Shown: positions 15,103-22,848 of the stretch, piece after piece
Position numbering within the stretch: position 1 is the stretch's first letter
Layout: each line of letters begins with the position of its first letter
Source: a virus
Length of the DNA stretch: 31,478 nucleotides
IMG/VR virus record: IMGVR_UViG_3300030106_006487
Coordinates: 1-31,478 of that record
Direction: 5' to 3' (one strand)
Notes under the pieces: model-generated
What the model was told of the DNA's origin: nothing
What the model saw: the letters and a program-made list of their open reading frames with translations, nothing else
Database searches by the model: none
Program-made: the position numbers and the translations under genes

Positions 15103-16020
15103 ATGGCGATATCACGATCACAACTAGTTAAAGAACTAGAGCCAGGTTTGAATGCTTTATTCGGCCTGGAATATAGTCGTTATGAAAATCAGCATGCTGA
15201 AATTTATGCGACTGAAACATCTGACAGAGCTTTTGAAGAAGAAGTAATGTTAAGCGGTTTCGCTTCTGCACCAACTAAACAAGAAGGTGCTGGAGTAGTG
15301 TTCGATCAAGCAGGTGAAACTTTCACAGCTAGATACAACCACGAAACAATTGCTTTAGCATTTGCTATTACTGAAGAAGCAATCGAAGATAACCTATATG
15401 ATAGACTTGCGGGCAGATACACAAGAGCTCTTGCAAGATCTATGGCAAATACGAAGCAAGTTAAAGGCGCAAACGTATTGAACAATGCGCAAGTTACAAC
15501 TGTAACAGGCGGTGATGGAGTATCATTAATTAATGCTTCACACCCACTAGCGACAGGCGGAACTTTCTCAAACGTTCTTGCAACTGCTGCAGACCTTAAC
15601 GAAACTTCACTTGAGCAGTCATTAATTGACATTGCTGGGTTTGTCGATGAAAGAGGCTTAAAAATTGCAGCCTCTGGGAGAAAAATGATTATTCCAAAAG
15701 AACTACAGTTCACAGCGGAAAGAATTATGAAATCTCCAATGAGACCGGCAACAGCAGACAATGACATTAATGCGATCAACAACATGGGTATGGTACCTGA
15801 AGGTTACAGAGTTAATAACTTTTTAACTGACACAGACTCATACTTCTTGTTAACTGATGTGCCTAATGGACTAAAAATGTTTGTTAGATCACCGATCAAA
15901 ACTGCTATGGAAGGTGACTTCGATACAGGTAACATGAGATTTAAAGCTAGAGAAAGATATTCTTTTGGATTCTCTGATCCAAGATGTATTTTTGGTAACG
16001 GAAATTTACCAACTAGTTAA
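15103..16020 (+). CDS. major capsid protein
   Basis: A 305-residue protein behind AAAGGAG. The opening QLVKELEPGLNALFGLEY, the FEEEVMLSGFASAPTKQEGA segment and the TIALAFAITEEAIEDNLYDR helix are typical of HK97-fold capsid proteins of the Mu gpT-like group found in marine phages. Its placement after scaffold and decoration genes, and the strong intrinsic terminator right after it, fit the most highly expressed virion gene. Antisense open frames here are by-products of its regular codon use. Confidence 0.9.
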   Translation: MAISRSQLVKELEPGLNALFGLEYSRYENQHAEIYATETSDRAFEEEVMLSGFASAPTKQEGAGVVFDQAGETFTARYNHETIALAFAITEEAIEDNLYDRLAGRYTRALARSMANTKQVKGANVLNNAQVTTVTGGDGVSLINASHPLATGGTFSNVLATAADLNETSLEQSLIDIAGFVDERGLKIAASGRKMIIPKELQFTAERIMKSPMRPATADNDINAINNMGMVPEGYRVNNFLTDTDSYFLLTDVPNGLKMFVRSPIKTAMEGDFDTGNMRFKARERYSFGFSDPRCIFGNGNLPTS

Positions 16021-16040
16021 TAGTCTATAAAATTATATTA

Positions 16041-16076
16041 AAGGGCGGTGCATTAATTTGCACTGCCCTTTTTTTT
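16041..16076 (+). terminator. strong intrinsic terminator after the capsid gene
   Basis: AAGGGCGGTGCA (16041-16052) pairs with TGCACTGCCCTT (16059-16070), with one G-U pair and a 6-nt loop, followed by an unbroken run of T to 16076. It lies 20 nt beyond the capsid stop. Confidence 0.93.
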
Positions 16077-16081
16077 ATGAT
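16076..16081 (+). promoter_or_regulatory. -10-like element right after the terminator
   Basis: TATGAT overlaps the end of the U-tract and ends 11 nt before ATG 16093, allowing a leader of about 5 nt. No Shine-Dalgarno is present. The -35 is unclear. A promoter is expected here because the capsid terminator would otherwise isolate the next gene. Confidence 0.35.
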
Positions 16082-16092
16082 ACAGATTTTAA

Positions 16093-16764
16093 ATGAACTT
16101 ACATTTACTTTGTGGTTTTCCTATTTTATATACAAATATAGATCCAAACAGCTATGATAAAGAAAAAATAATAGAAACAATAACTAATAATTATAAGAAA
16201 CAAAGTATAAGACAAGTGTGGTCAACGAGTGCTTATGAAACTAATATTCATCATTCAGCTGGAGATGAAGATAATGAAAAATTTATTACCCCAAACTATG
16301 ACAAACTTACAAAAACTTATGTTGAACCATTACAGGAATACAAAAAATTCTTAGGTTTAAAAAAAGAAATAGGATTTGATTTATGTGTAGCTAATTATAC
16401 ATGCAGCTCACATAAATCTTTCATGGAGCCCCACATACATTTTGAATGTGAATTCTCTATGATTCATTATTTAAAATTTGATCAGTCACAACATGCTCCA
16501 ACTATATTTCTTAATCCTTATGAATCTTGGGAGTGGTGGAGTAGAACACTTAAAAATAAAATTAATTGTGAAAAAACACACCAAGCATGGGTTTATTCTG
16601 AGTTAAACTATCCTACAAAAGAAGACGATTTAATAATTTTTCCTTCAATGTTTAGGCATTTTGTAAATAATAAACCTTCAAAAGACCCTAGAATAACTGT
16701 AGCATCAAATATTACCCTTATTCAAGATGAGAGGACTTCCAAAGACAAAAAATTAAATGTATAA
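16093..16764 (+). CDS. 2-oxoglutarate/Fe(II) dioxygenase-like protein (copy 1)
   Basis: A 223-residue protein resembling the phage-type 2OG-FeII_Oxy_5 group. The iron-site region is MEPHIHFECEFSMIHYL (from residue 111; H114, H116, E118), followed by FLNPYESWEWW, and the distal ligand lies in DDLIIFPSMFRHF (H189), with R200 as the expected 2-oxoglutarate anchor. These enzymes hydroxylate proteins, nucleobases or small molecules; the substrate is unknown. It is a lone gene between the capsid terminator and the gene at 16854, has no Shine-Dalgarno, and is markedly AT-rich, so it looks like cargo. Confidence 0.8.
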   Translation: MNLHLLCGFPILYTNIDPNSYDKEKIIETITNNYKKQSIRQVWSTSAYETNIHHSAGDEDNEKFITPNYDKLTKTYVEPLQEYKKFLGLKKEIGFDLCVANYTCSSHKSFMEPHIHFECEFSMIHYLKFDQSQHAPTIFLNPYESWEWWSRTLKNKINCEKTHQAWVYSELNYPTKEDDLIIFPSMFRHFVNNKPSKDPRITVASNITLIQDERTSKDKKLNV

Positions 16765-16853
16765 TCAAAAGACCTAGAAATAAATTATTATGTAGACTGG
16801 CTAGGCAGACGGTATAGAGACTACATAACTAACGCTATACAAAGGAGAAAATT
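16765..16853 (+). promoter_or_regulatory. leader of the structural gene at 16854
   Basis: An 89-nt gap ending in an AAAGGAG site. It contains the inverted repeat gtatag (16812-16817) and ctatac (16835-16840), 17 nt apart, and a GC-richer patch (16791-16812). A promoter is likely because the gene to the left is cargo, but no convincing -35/-10 pair is seen. Confidence 0.3.
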
Positions 16854-17624
16854 ATGGCAGGAACACACTTTACAAACGCAGTAATGTTTGCTGGTTTGAA
16901 TAATAATAAAAAATGGTTTAAAGATCTACCCGTAGATAACAACCCAAACTACGTATGTTATAAAGATGATTTTATTTATAACACTTTACCTTCATCAGAG
17001 TGGTCAACATCTATTGCAGATGGTGGTGCAGCAGCTGGAATTTCAAACGAAGTAGGTGGAGCAGTAACTTTAACTTCAGCTAATACTACAGATAACAATG
17101 GATTAGCTTTAGTAAAAACTGCAAACACTTTTCAAGCTGTAGCAGAGACTCAAGATAGCACAGGAGCAATTACTAACCCTGGAACAATTATTTGGTATGA
17201 AGCAAGAATACAAAATAATGATGCTAATGCTACTGACTACGGAACTGGATTAGTTGAAACTTTCACAGGAACTTCTGGATGGAGATCTGCAAACAGAATC
17301 TCTATTGAGTCGAACAATGGTGAACAGTTTTACAGATTTGTAACTAAAAATGCAGATGGAACAAATCAAGTTCAACATACTGCATATACTATTACTGATA
17401 GTTCATATGATACAGTTGGTTTTAGAGTTGATAGAGCTGGACTAGTTGAATTTTTTGTAAACAGAGAGCTAGCAGCTAGTGTTACATCAAATATCAACAC
17501 TGATGATATGCAAATGTTTGCAGCTTCAGTGTCAGCATCTGCTTCTGGTCAAAGAGTAACTAAGTTAGATTATATTACTTGTACTCAAAACAGAAACGGT
17601 TCTGAATTGATTGGTAAAATATAA
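16854..17624 (+). CDS. virion structural protein, beta-sandwich type
   Basis: A 256-residue protein with a good AAAGGAG site. Composition (Thr, Ser, Asn, Ala, Gly) and regular beta-strand alternation (TIIWYEARIQNND; DSSYDTVGFRVDRAGLVEFF then VNRELAA) suggest a concanavalin/LamG-like jelly roll such as seen in phage capsid-attached or fibre proteins. It sits behind the capsid gene after a single cargo gene. A head fibre or surface protein is an inference. A GC-rich hairpin follows its stop. Confidence 0.6.
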   Translation: MAGTHFTNAVMFAGLNNNKKWFKDLPVDNNPNYVCYKDDFIYNTLPSSEWSTSIADGGAAAGISNEVGGAVTLTSANTTDNNGLALVKTANTFQAVAETQDSTGAITNPGTIIWYEARIQNNDANATDYGTGLVETFTGTSGWRSANRISIESNNGEQFYRFVTKNADGTNQVQHTAYTITDSSYDTVGFRVDRAGLVEFFVNRELAASVTSNINTDDMQMFAASVSASASGQRVTKLDYITCTQNRNGSELIGKI

Positions 17625-17630
17625 TAATTA

Positions 17631-17650
17631 GTGGCTCCTTCGGGAGCCAC
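17631..17650 (+). terminator. 8-bp hairpin with UUCG tetraloop, no U-tract
   Basis: GTGGCTCC (17631-17638) and GGAGCCAC (17643-17650) enclose TTCG, a C(UUCG)G extra-stable tetraloop. It lies 6 nt after the stop of the gene at 16854, but is followed by AAACAAAAGGAG, the ribosome site of the next gene. Without a U-run it is more likely an RNA stability or processing element than a terminator. Confidence 0.5.
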
Positions 17651-17668
17651 AAACAAAAGGAGAATATT

Positions 17669-17962
17669 ATGTCAGGTGGAGGAAGTTTTTCATCAGATCA
17701 ATCGGTTGCTCATGCTACAAGTACAGTACAAATGGTGCCTACAACAAGAAGAGCGAGATTGACTTCAATACAGGGAAAAGGAAACAGTGCAAGTGGGTCT
17801 ATAATTTTTAGAACCGGTGGTGCTACTGGAGATATTATTGCAACATATCTATTTGGAGAAGAAGGTTTAGATATGTATTTACCTGGTTCTGGAATTTTAT
17901 TTGTAGAAGGAATTCACGCAACTATAGCAGGAACAGGTGGAGTAACTATTACATTCACGTAA
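17669..17962 (+). CDS. small beta-rich virion protein candidate
   Basis: A 97-residue protein starting after AAAAGGAG, just downstream of the UUCG hairpin. It is Gly/Ser/Thr-rich and beta-like (MSGGGSFSSDQSVAHATSTV; SIIFRTGGATGDIIATYLFG). Small proteins of this style occur among structural genes of pelagiphage-like genomes. A capsid-decorating or spike-like role is possible; no motif proves it. Confidence 0.6.
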   Translation: MSGGGSFSSDQSVAHATSTVQMVPTTRRARLTSIQGKGNSASGSIIFRTGGATGDIIATYLFGEEGLDMYLPGSGILFVEGIHATIAGTGGVTITFT

Positions 17963-17963
17963 G

Positions 17964-18680
17964 ATGAGTAAAATAAAACTGATTGAGTCTGGTGGCAGAT
18001 TTGCCGGTAAAAAACTTGCCGATGTATTAAAAAAAATAAAAAGAAGAAAAAGTGTACAAAGAAGTAGAGAAAGATTTAAAAAAACATATGGTTTTGAAAA
18101 AAATCAATCAGTAAAAATACCTGGAAAAGCTAAGCATTATCAAGCAAGTGCTGGAAGCACTGATACTTCAGCTATCGTTCCTGTAAAAGCTCAAACAAAA
18201 AAAGGAAGCTCATTTAAAGCTCATAAATTAAGAGGTAAAGGAAAAACTTCATATCAAATAAATAGACAAGGTACAGAGGGTTCATATGAATCATGGAGAT
18301 CTGATATGGAAAAATTGACCAACATGCCTTCTTTTAATGAAGTGTTTAAAACAATATTTAAGAAAAAAAGAAAAGCTTTTGGTGGTATGTTAAAATTAAA
18401 AAGAGGTGGAGATAACATGCCAGCTAGAAATAAAAAAAATTTTAGACCTACTGAAAAGGGTGCAGGTATGACAAGAGCAGGAGTAGCTGCATATAGAAGA
18501 GCAAACCCTGGTTCAAAATTAAAAACAGCTGTGACTGGTAAAGTCAAACCTGGTTCGAAAGCTGCTAATCGTAGAAAAAGCTTTTGTGCAAGATCTGCAG
18601 GGCAAATGAAAAAATTTCCTAAAGCTGCTAAAGATCCTAACTCAAGATTAAGACAAGCAAGAAGACGGTGGAAATGCTAA
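17964..18680 (+). CDS. Lys/Arg-rich protein with DUF6321-like C-terminal domain
   Basis: A 238-residue basic protein starting 1 nt after the previous stop. The C-terminal 87 residues (PTEKGAGMTRAGVAAYRRAN, PGSKLKTAV, SKAANRRKSFCARSAGQMKK, ending RRRWKC) match a conserved basic domain I recall as DUF6321, of unknown function. ATG 18418 (MPARNKKNF) lies behind a GGTGGAG site and would produce this domain alone, so internal initiation is plausible. It shares the KRGG and Lys-rich linker style with the proteins at 4019 and 10125. Confidence 0.7.
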   Translation: MSKIKLIESGGRFAGKKLADVLKKIKRRKSVQRSRERFKKTYGFEKNQSVKIPGKAKHYQASAGSTDTSAIVPVKAQTKKGSSFKAHKLRGKGKTSYQINRQGTEGSYESWRSDMEKLTNMPSFNEVFKTIFKKKRKAFGGMLKLKRGGDNMPARNKKNFRPTEKGAGMTRAGVAAYRRANPGSKLKTAVTGKVKPGSKAANRRKSFCARSAGQMKKFPKAAKDPNSRLRQARRRWKC

Positions 18681-18707
18681 TTGATTTTAAGTAATAATTA
18701 GTATAAT
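18681..18707 (+). promoter_or_regulatory. promoter of the carbamoyltransferase genes, leaderless
   Basis: TTGATT (18681-18686) and a perfect TATAAT (18702-18707) are separated by 15 nt. The -10 ends only 8 nt before ATG 18716, so transcription would start at or next to the start codon. There is no Shine-Dalgarno. Confidence 0.5.
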
Positions 18708-18715
18708 TTTCCTAA

Positions 18716-19630
18716 ATGATCTTAGGGATAAATATTTCTCATCATCCTTCTATATGTTTTTATAAAAATGGTAAAATAACTAATTTTTATAATGAAGAAA
18801 GATTTTTGTTTAACAAAGATTGGATTCCTACATCAAATAACTTTAAAGTTTTTAAAAGTATTTTAGAAAAAGTAAAAGAAAAACCTAAATTTGTTTGTTA
18901 CAGTTCTTACAATAGATTTGAACCTTTTGTAGATGAAGATTATCGAATTATTCAAATACTTCAAAATCAACTAAATAATCCAAATTATTTTTTTGAGGAA
19001 AAAAAACATCACTTATATCATGCTTGTGCGGGTTTTTATTTTTCTCCATTTACGGATGCTGTAGCTATAATTGTAGATGGTGGTGGGTCATGTAATTATA
19101 AAATTCCATTTAGAGAAACTGAATCCATATATTATATAAATAAAAAAACATTATATCCAATTTACAAACATAGTTCTAATAAGGCTAATCAAGATTTTCC
19201 TACAAAAGAATACGAAATGATAACAAATTTTACTGATGGTTTTGAAAATAAATTCTCACAAAATTCAATAGGAGGTTGGGTTTTTGTAGAAGGATGTAAA
19301 AAAGTTGGTTTTAAAGAACAACATGCAGGCAAGCTTATGGGTTTAGCGTCTTATGGTTATTGTAAAGATAAATATAATTTAAATTATGATTATGTTCAGA
19401 TTGCTAAGGATGCTCAAGAAAAAACGTTTAATGAAACTTGTCTTTTAATAGATAAAGCAAAAAAATTTTCTAATAATATTATTTTGTCTGGTGGGTATTT
19501 TTTAAATTGTTCAAATAATTTTAAATATGTAAAAAAATATCCAAATTTAAATTTTTTTATTGATCCAATACCTCATGATGGAGGCACAGCTATAGGAGTA
19601 TGTTATTACTATGAACATTATCACAAATAA
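18716..19630 (+). CDS. O-carbamoyltransferase, N-terminal (ASKHA-fold) half
   Basis: A 304-residue protein matching the first domain of NodU/CmcH/TobZ carbamoyltransferases, which move a carbamoyl group from carbamoyl phosphate to a hydroxyl via an adenylate. Recognisable blocks: GINISHHPSICFY (4-16), NEERF (26-30), a His-rich HHLYHACAGFYFSPF (98-112), VDGGG (120-124), GKLMGLASYG (205-214), ILSGGYFLNCSNN (256-268) and PHDGGTAIG (286-294). The frame stops exactly at the usual domain boundary; the second domain follows in another frame, overlapping by 20 nt. It has its own promoter. Confidence 0.85.
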   Translation: MILGINISHHPSICFYKNGKITNFYNEERFLFNKDWIPTSNNFKVFKSILEKVKEKPKFVCYSSYNRFEPFVDEDYRIIQILQNQLNNPNYFFEEKKHHLYHACAGFYFSPFTDAVAIIVDGGGSCNYKIPFRETESIYYINKKTLYPIYKHSSNKANQDFPTKEYEMITNFTDGFENKFSQNSIGGWVFVEGCKKVGFKEQHAGKLMGLASYGYCKDKYNLNYDYVQIAKDAQEKTFNETCLLIDKAKKFSNNIILSGGYFLNCSNNFKYVKKYPNLNFFIDPIPHDGGTAIGVCYYYEHYHK

Positions 19631-20150
19631 AGATGAAGCTATAAAAATATTACTTGAACAAAAACCACTTGTAATATTTCAAGGTGAAAGTGAATGGGGA
19701 GCTAGGGCTTTGGGTAATAGATCAATTTTATTTGATGCAAGAAATCCAAATGCAAAAGAAATTGTAAATAAATTTAAAAAAAGGGAATGGTGGAGACCTT
19801 TAGCTGGATCTATTCTATTAGAACATGCACATGAATATTTTAATTTTGGCTCATTAAAAGAAAGTCCAACCATGTCATTTGCAGTTGACGCTAAAGAAAA
19901 AGCATTAAAAGAGGTTCCATCCATAGTACATGTGGATAATACTTGTAGAGTTCAAACAGTGTCACCTAATGATAATAAAAATTATTATGATTTAATAAAA
20001 TTATTTTATGCTAAAACTAATGTTCCCATACTTCTCAATACATCTTTTAATTTAGCAGGATATCCTATTGTAGAGGATTTTGATCAGTTAAAATTTACAG
20101 TAGATCAATCTCAGTTCAAAGATATTTATATGCCAAATAAAATGTGTTAA
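19611..20150 (+). CDS. O-carbamoyltransferase, C-terminal domain as a separate ORF
   Basis: A 179-residue protein matching the C-terminal domain of the same family: IFQGESEWGARALGNRSILF (23-42), KKREWWRPLAGSI (57-69), a DNTCRVQTV motif, and PILLNTSFNLAGYPIVED near the end. The start ATG 19611 lies inside the end of the N-terminal frame (+1 relative to it); AGGAG is 12 nt upstream. All landmark motifs are intact in both halves, so the pair probably makes a working two-chain enzyme, though a recent frameshift or programmed slippage cannot be excluded. Confidence 0.82.
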   Translation: MNIITNKDEAIKILLEQKPLVIFQGESEWGARALGNRSILFDARNPNAKEIVNKFKKREWWRPLAGSILLEHAHEYFNFGSLKESPTMSFAVDAKEKALKEVPSIVHVDNTCRVQTVSPNDNKNYYDLIKLFYAKTNVPILLNTSFNLAGYPIVEDFDQLKFTVDQSQFKDIYMPNKMC

Positions 20151-20158
20151 TCTAGTGC

Positions 20159-20803
20159 ATGTCTTACTTAAATGCTAATATACCACCTATATATTGTAAA
20201 ATAAGAAAGGAATATTTATATGATCTTAAAAAACATCATAACGAAAGTGAAGAGTGTGTTATCTTTGGGCTCACCTCCATATCAGGACGTGCGATCTTAT
20301 TTAACATCATGCTTCCCAACGGTGCATGCTTTTGGCGTTTGCCTATCTCAGCGTTTTTCCAAAAATCGTATGATAGAGCCGATGTGCCGAATATGCAGAC
20401 GCACGAATTGGAACTGTGGAACTGTTTCAGTTATTGGCCTAGTGTTCATCGGTTTGATTGGCTGGCTGGTCTAAATGGCAAATTCCTAGGTATAAACAAA
20501 AAGTTTTATCATGGAAACTATTTATTTACAGTTGATTGGGGTCATCCAGAAACTAACATATTGGATGTTGAACATTCTGAAATACCTCAAGAACATAAGT
20601 GTGCGCATATATTGGCTCTTAATAACGGTAATTATGCAGCTCAGCCTAATAATCGTATTCTCTGGCACGTTAATAGTTATACTACTGATAACAGTTGGCC
20701 AGATTACAAAGTTCAAACTACATACTGGGATGCTGAAGATAGTGGATTGGTTACAGAAGACAGTGATAAAATGTTTTATGAAATGGAAAAAAAAGGATTT
20801 TGA
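20159..20803 (+). CDS. conserved phage protein (MSYLNANIPPIYCKIRKEYL start), function unknown
   Basis: A 214-residue protein that I recognise as a widely conserved uncharacterised family of marine and other short-tailed phages: it opens MSYLNANIPPIYCKIRKEYL, has GLTSISGRAILFNIMLPNGA, then ELWNCFSYW and FTVDWGH, and a late KCAHILALNNGNYAAQPNNR. Trp and His are abundant, hinting at a ligand-binding fold. No Shine-Dalgarno is seen. DNA from about 20260 to 20480 is richer in G+C than the rest of the gene. No function is known to me. Confidence 0.75.
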   Translation: MSYLNANIPPIYCKIRKEYLYDLKKHHNESEECVIFGLTSISGRAILFNIMLPNGACFWRLPISAFFQKSYDRADVPNMQTHELELWNCFSYWPSVHRFDWLAGLNGKFLGINKKFYHGNYLFTVDWGHPETNILDVEHSEIPQEHKCAHILALNNGNYAAQPNNRILWHVNSYTTDNSWPDYKVQTTYWDAEDSGLVTEDSDKMFYEMEKKGF

Positions 20804-20817
20804 AAAGGAGTAAAAAA

Positions 20818-20988
20818 ATGATTAATAAATGGATTTATAAATTTGTTGAGGCACTAGACAAAGCAGGTTTAATAGTTGATAATCTTATCCAATTTATGAG
20901 CGAGATAAAAATGAACTATTATTTTACCGGTGCATTGATTGTAATGTTGGTGGTCTTGGCTTTTTGTGGAGGGCCTGGTGTCCAATAA
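20818..20988 (+). CDS. small single-span membrane protein
   Basis: A 56-residue protein from ATG 20818, preferred over 20800 because AAAGGAG precedes it by about 7 nt. An amphipathic helix (1-30) is followed by a transmembrane segment at 35-50 (FTGALIVMLVVLAFCG). It is the first of four small, partly hydrophobic genes leading to the endolysin, so a holin or antiholin role is plausible. It overlaps the next gene by 11 nt. Confidence 0.6.
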   Translation: MINKWIYKFVEALDKAGLIVDNLIQFMSEIKMNYYFTGALIVMLVVLAFCGGPGVQ

Positions 20989-21400
20989 ACCACTAAACAT
21001 ATCTGAGGAGGCTGCTGTGCAAATGCCGATGAAGACGGTGGCTTCGTTAATAATTATCGTAGCACTTGGAACAATGGGCTACTTTCAAATTATAGAACGT
21101 CTTAATGTTGCAGACACTCGTATACAAATAATGGAAAAAGATCTCGAAGAAAACACAGAGTTTAGAATCAAATGGCCTCGGGGTCAACTTGGTTCGCTCC
21201 CGGCAGATTCCGAACAATTTATGATGATTGAAGATCTTTACAAGACCACGGATAAGTTAAATGCACATATTGAATCGATGGCTTTGAATAAAGTAAACAT
21301 AGAATTTTTAAGAGGACAAATGGATAAGGTTTTGATTGATATTGAAAAGTTAAAAGATGCAAATCGTGAAATGAAATATACAAATGGAGGTCCACAATGA
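20978..21400 (+). CDS. membrane-anchored coiled-coil protein in the lysis cluster
   Basis: About 140 residues from GTG 20978, 4 nt after GGAGGG; a GTG at 20966 or an internal start near 21017, behind GAGGAGG, are alternatives. One membrane span at about 21-37 (VASLIIIVALGTMGYFQ) is followed by a helical region (ERLNVADTRIQIMEKDLEEN), a conserved KWPRGQLGSLPADSEQFMMI patch and further coiled coil. This is a familiar hypothetical family in marine phages next to endolysins. A spanin-like or holin-associated role is inferred from topology and place. Confidence 0.6.
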   Translation: MSNKPLNISEEAAVQMPMKTVASLIIIVALGTMGYFQIIERLNVADTRIQIMEKDLEENTEFRIKWPRGQLGSLPADSEQFMMIEDLYKTTDKLNAHIESMALNKVNIEFLRGQMDKVLIDIEKLKDANREMKYTNGGPQ

Positions 21401-21648
21401 TAGAAAAACTAATGACAATGTTGGTAGGAATTTTATTAGCACTTGCTGGATGGAGTTTATCTCGTACGTTTGAATTATCTACAGGTCAAGCAGTTCTTTT
21501 AGATAAAGTTGAAAGATTAGAAATGCAGTCAAGATTATTAGAAGATAAACTTGCTGAAATGGCTGACTCTGACGAAGAAATCATGGAACAACATGAAAAA
21601 TTATTTGAAAAATTAGAACGAGGAAATACGGGGTATAGTTATAATTAA
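21397..21648 (+). CDS. small membrane/coiled-coil protein, holin or spanin candidate
   Basis: An 83-residue protein overlapping the previous stop (ATGA) with GGAGG upstream. An N-terminal membrane span (5-20, LMTMLVGILLALAGWS) is followed by an acidic coiled coil (VLLDKVERLEMQSRLLEDKL). The layout of one span and a periplasmic-type coiled coil resembles inner-membrane spanin components, but no partner lipoprotein motif is seen. The ATG of the next gene overlaps its stop. Confidence 0.6.
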   Translation: MIEKLMTMLVGILLALAGWSLSRTFELSTGQAVLLDKVERLEMQSRLLEDKLAEMADSDEEIMEQHEKLFEKLERGNTGYSYN

Positions 21649-21860
21649 TGATAGAATCTGTGGTAGCCTTATTAATGTTTGTAAACGGAGAAATTCGTGA
21701 ACACCTTGTGCAGCCCAAAGGAATGGCACAATGCCTTCGAGGAAAACGCCACGCGGAACGTGAGTATAGTGAATCTGTGTCTTATAAATGTTTTAAAGGT
21801 AAAGCAGAGATAGAAATATACAAAGGTAGAAAATATATTAAAGCTTTAATATTGGAGTAA
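21648..21860 (+). CDS. small hypothetical protein before the endolysin
   Basis: A 70-residue protein with a short hydrophobic start (MIESVVALLMFVNGEI), then a basic polar region with two Cys (MAQCLRGKRHAEREYSESVS and YKCFKGKAEI) and a beta-like C terminus. The two Cys could form a disulfide if the protein is exported, but the hydrophobic stretch is short for a signal peptide. It is coupled by a TAATG overlap to the gene before, and the endolysin starts 2 nt after it. Function unknown. Confidence 0.55.
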   Translation: MIESVVALLMFVNGEIREHLVQPKGMAQCLRGKRHAEREYSESVSYKCFKGKAEIEIYKGRKYIKALILE

Positions 21861-21862
21861 TC

Positions 21863-22339
21863 ATGAATCTTAGTCGTAATTTTACTCTTCAAGAGTTAAT
21901 TAAATCTGACACTGCAATTAGGTTAGATATCAATAACAATCCAAACTCAGGTCAAATAGAAAAACTAAAAGATCTTTGTGAAAATATTTTACAGCCAGTG
22001 CGTGACCATTTCGGTAGAGTAAAAGTGACTAGCGGTTTCCGTAGCGAGCAGCTGTGTCTAAAGATAGGTAGCTCAGTCAACAGCCAACATGCCCGTGCAG
22101 AAGCTGCGGATTTTGAAGTGATGGGCACAGATAATGCTGAACTAGCTGACTGGGTTAACAAGAACCTAGATTACGATCAATTGATACTCGAGTTCTACAC
22201 TCCTGGCGAACCCAATTCGGGATGGATACACTGTAGTTACACTAATGACCAACCTAGAAAACAATTCTTGCATGCTTATAAATTTGAAGGTAAAACTAAA
22301 TACAAACCAATAATTGGAAAAGCAAAAGATTTAGTTTGA
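21863..22339 (+). CDS. endolysin, M15-type zinc peptidase
   Basis: A 158-residue single-domain enzyme matching peptidase M15 (PF08291-like) endolysins, which cut peptidoglycan stem peptides. SGFRS (57-61) is followed by zinc ligands H76 and D83 in SQHARAEAADFE, a probable catalytic acid E110 in DYDQLILEF, and the third ligand H123 in WIHCSY. There is no signal peptide, so release must depend on one of the upstream membrane proteins. It closes the lysis cluster; its TGA overlaps the TTG start of the next gene. Confidence 0.93.
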   Translation: MNLSRNFTLQELIKSDTAIRLDINNNPNSGQIEKLKDLCENILQPVRDHFGRVKVTSGFRSEQLCLKIGSSVNSQHARAEAADFEVMGTDNAELADWVNKNLDYDQLILEFYTPGEPNSGWIHCSYTNDQPRKQFLHAYKFEGKTKYKPIIGKAKDLV

Positions 22340-22848
22340 ATCCACATATAAAAAAATTTAAAGTTGAAGATTTTAAAAAACATCAAGAAAATTTAATTAA
22401 TCTTATAAATAAAACTGCATCAAAAAGCTTAATTGAAAATAATCAAAAAATATTAGCTACAGATTGGCAAATTATTTCTGAAAATGTAAAAAGAGATTAT
22501 GTGCAATATTTTATATTTAATATTCTAAATAAACTTTCTCCGCTTTATGGTAAAGAATTTAATTGTGAAAAAATTGAACTTATAAATATTTGGTTTCAAA
22601 TATATGGTAAAGGTGGATTTCATGGAAAACATAGGCATTCAAATGCTCATTTTTCTAACGTTCTTTTTTTAAAATTACCAGAAAAAAATTTAAAAACTAA
22701 AATATATGATTTAAATAATTCAATAATTGAAACTGATATTAATGAGGGTGATATTATAACTTTTCCTGCATATTTAAAACATGAATCTTTAATAAATATA
22801 TATGACGAAAATAAAATTATAATTTCTTATAACATAAACATTGTATGA
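22336..22848 (+). CDS. 2-oxoglutarate/Fe(II) dioxygenase-like protein (copy 2), TTG start
   Basis: A 170-residue protein starting at TTG 22336, which overlaps the endolysin stop; no internal Met exists, so TTG is the credible start. The core reads IWFQIYGKGGFHGKHRHSNA (H96, H99, H101), then SNVLFLKLPE, then NEGDIITFPAYLKHES (H149) and IIISYNI. This is the small phage dioxygenase pattern, but the usual acidic iron ligand after the first His is not obvious (HxH), and Lys replaces the Arg near the end, so activity is uncertain. It is very AT-rich. Confidence 0.72.
   Translation: MNPHIKKFKVEDFKKHQENLINLINKTASKSLIENNQKILATDWQIISENVKRDYVQYFIFNILNKLSPLYGKEFNCEKIELINIWFQIYGKGGFHGKHRHSNAHFSNVLFLKLPEKNLKTKIYDLNNSIIETDINEGDIITFPAYLKHESLINIYDENKIIISYNINIV

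Noticed and set aside
15306-15785. 159-codon open frame antisense to the capsid gene
   Set aside because: It lies wholly within the capsid gene, has no ribosome site and arises from the regular codon use of that gene; its predicted protein is hydrophobic Ser/Ala/Leu noise.
19600-19640. A sequencing frameshift as the sole explanation for the split carbamoyltransferase
   Set aside because: The break falls exactly at the domain boundary, both halves are complete, and the second has its own ATG and an upstream AGGAG; error remains possible but is not the preferred view.
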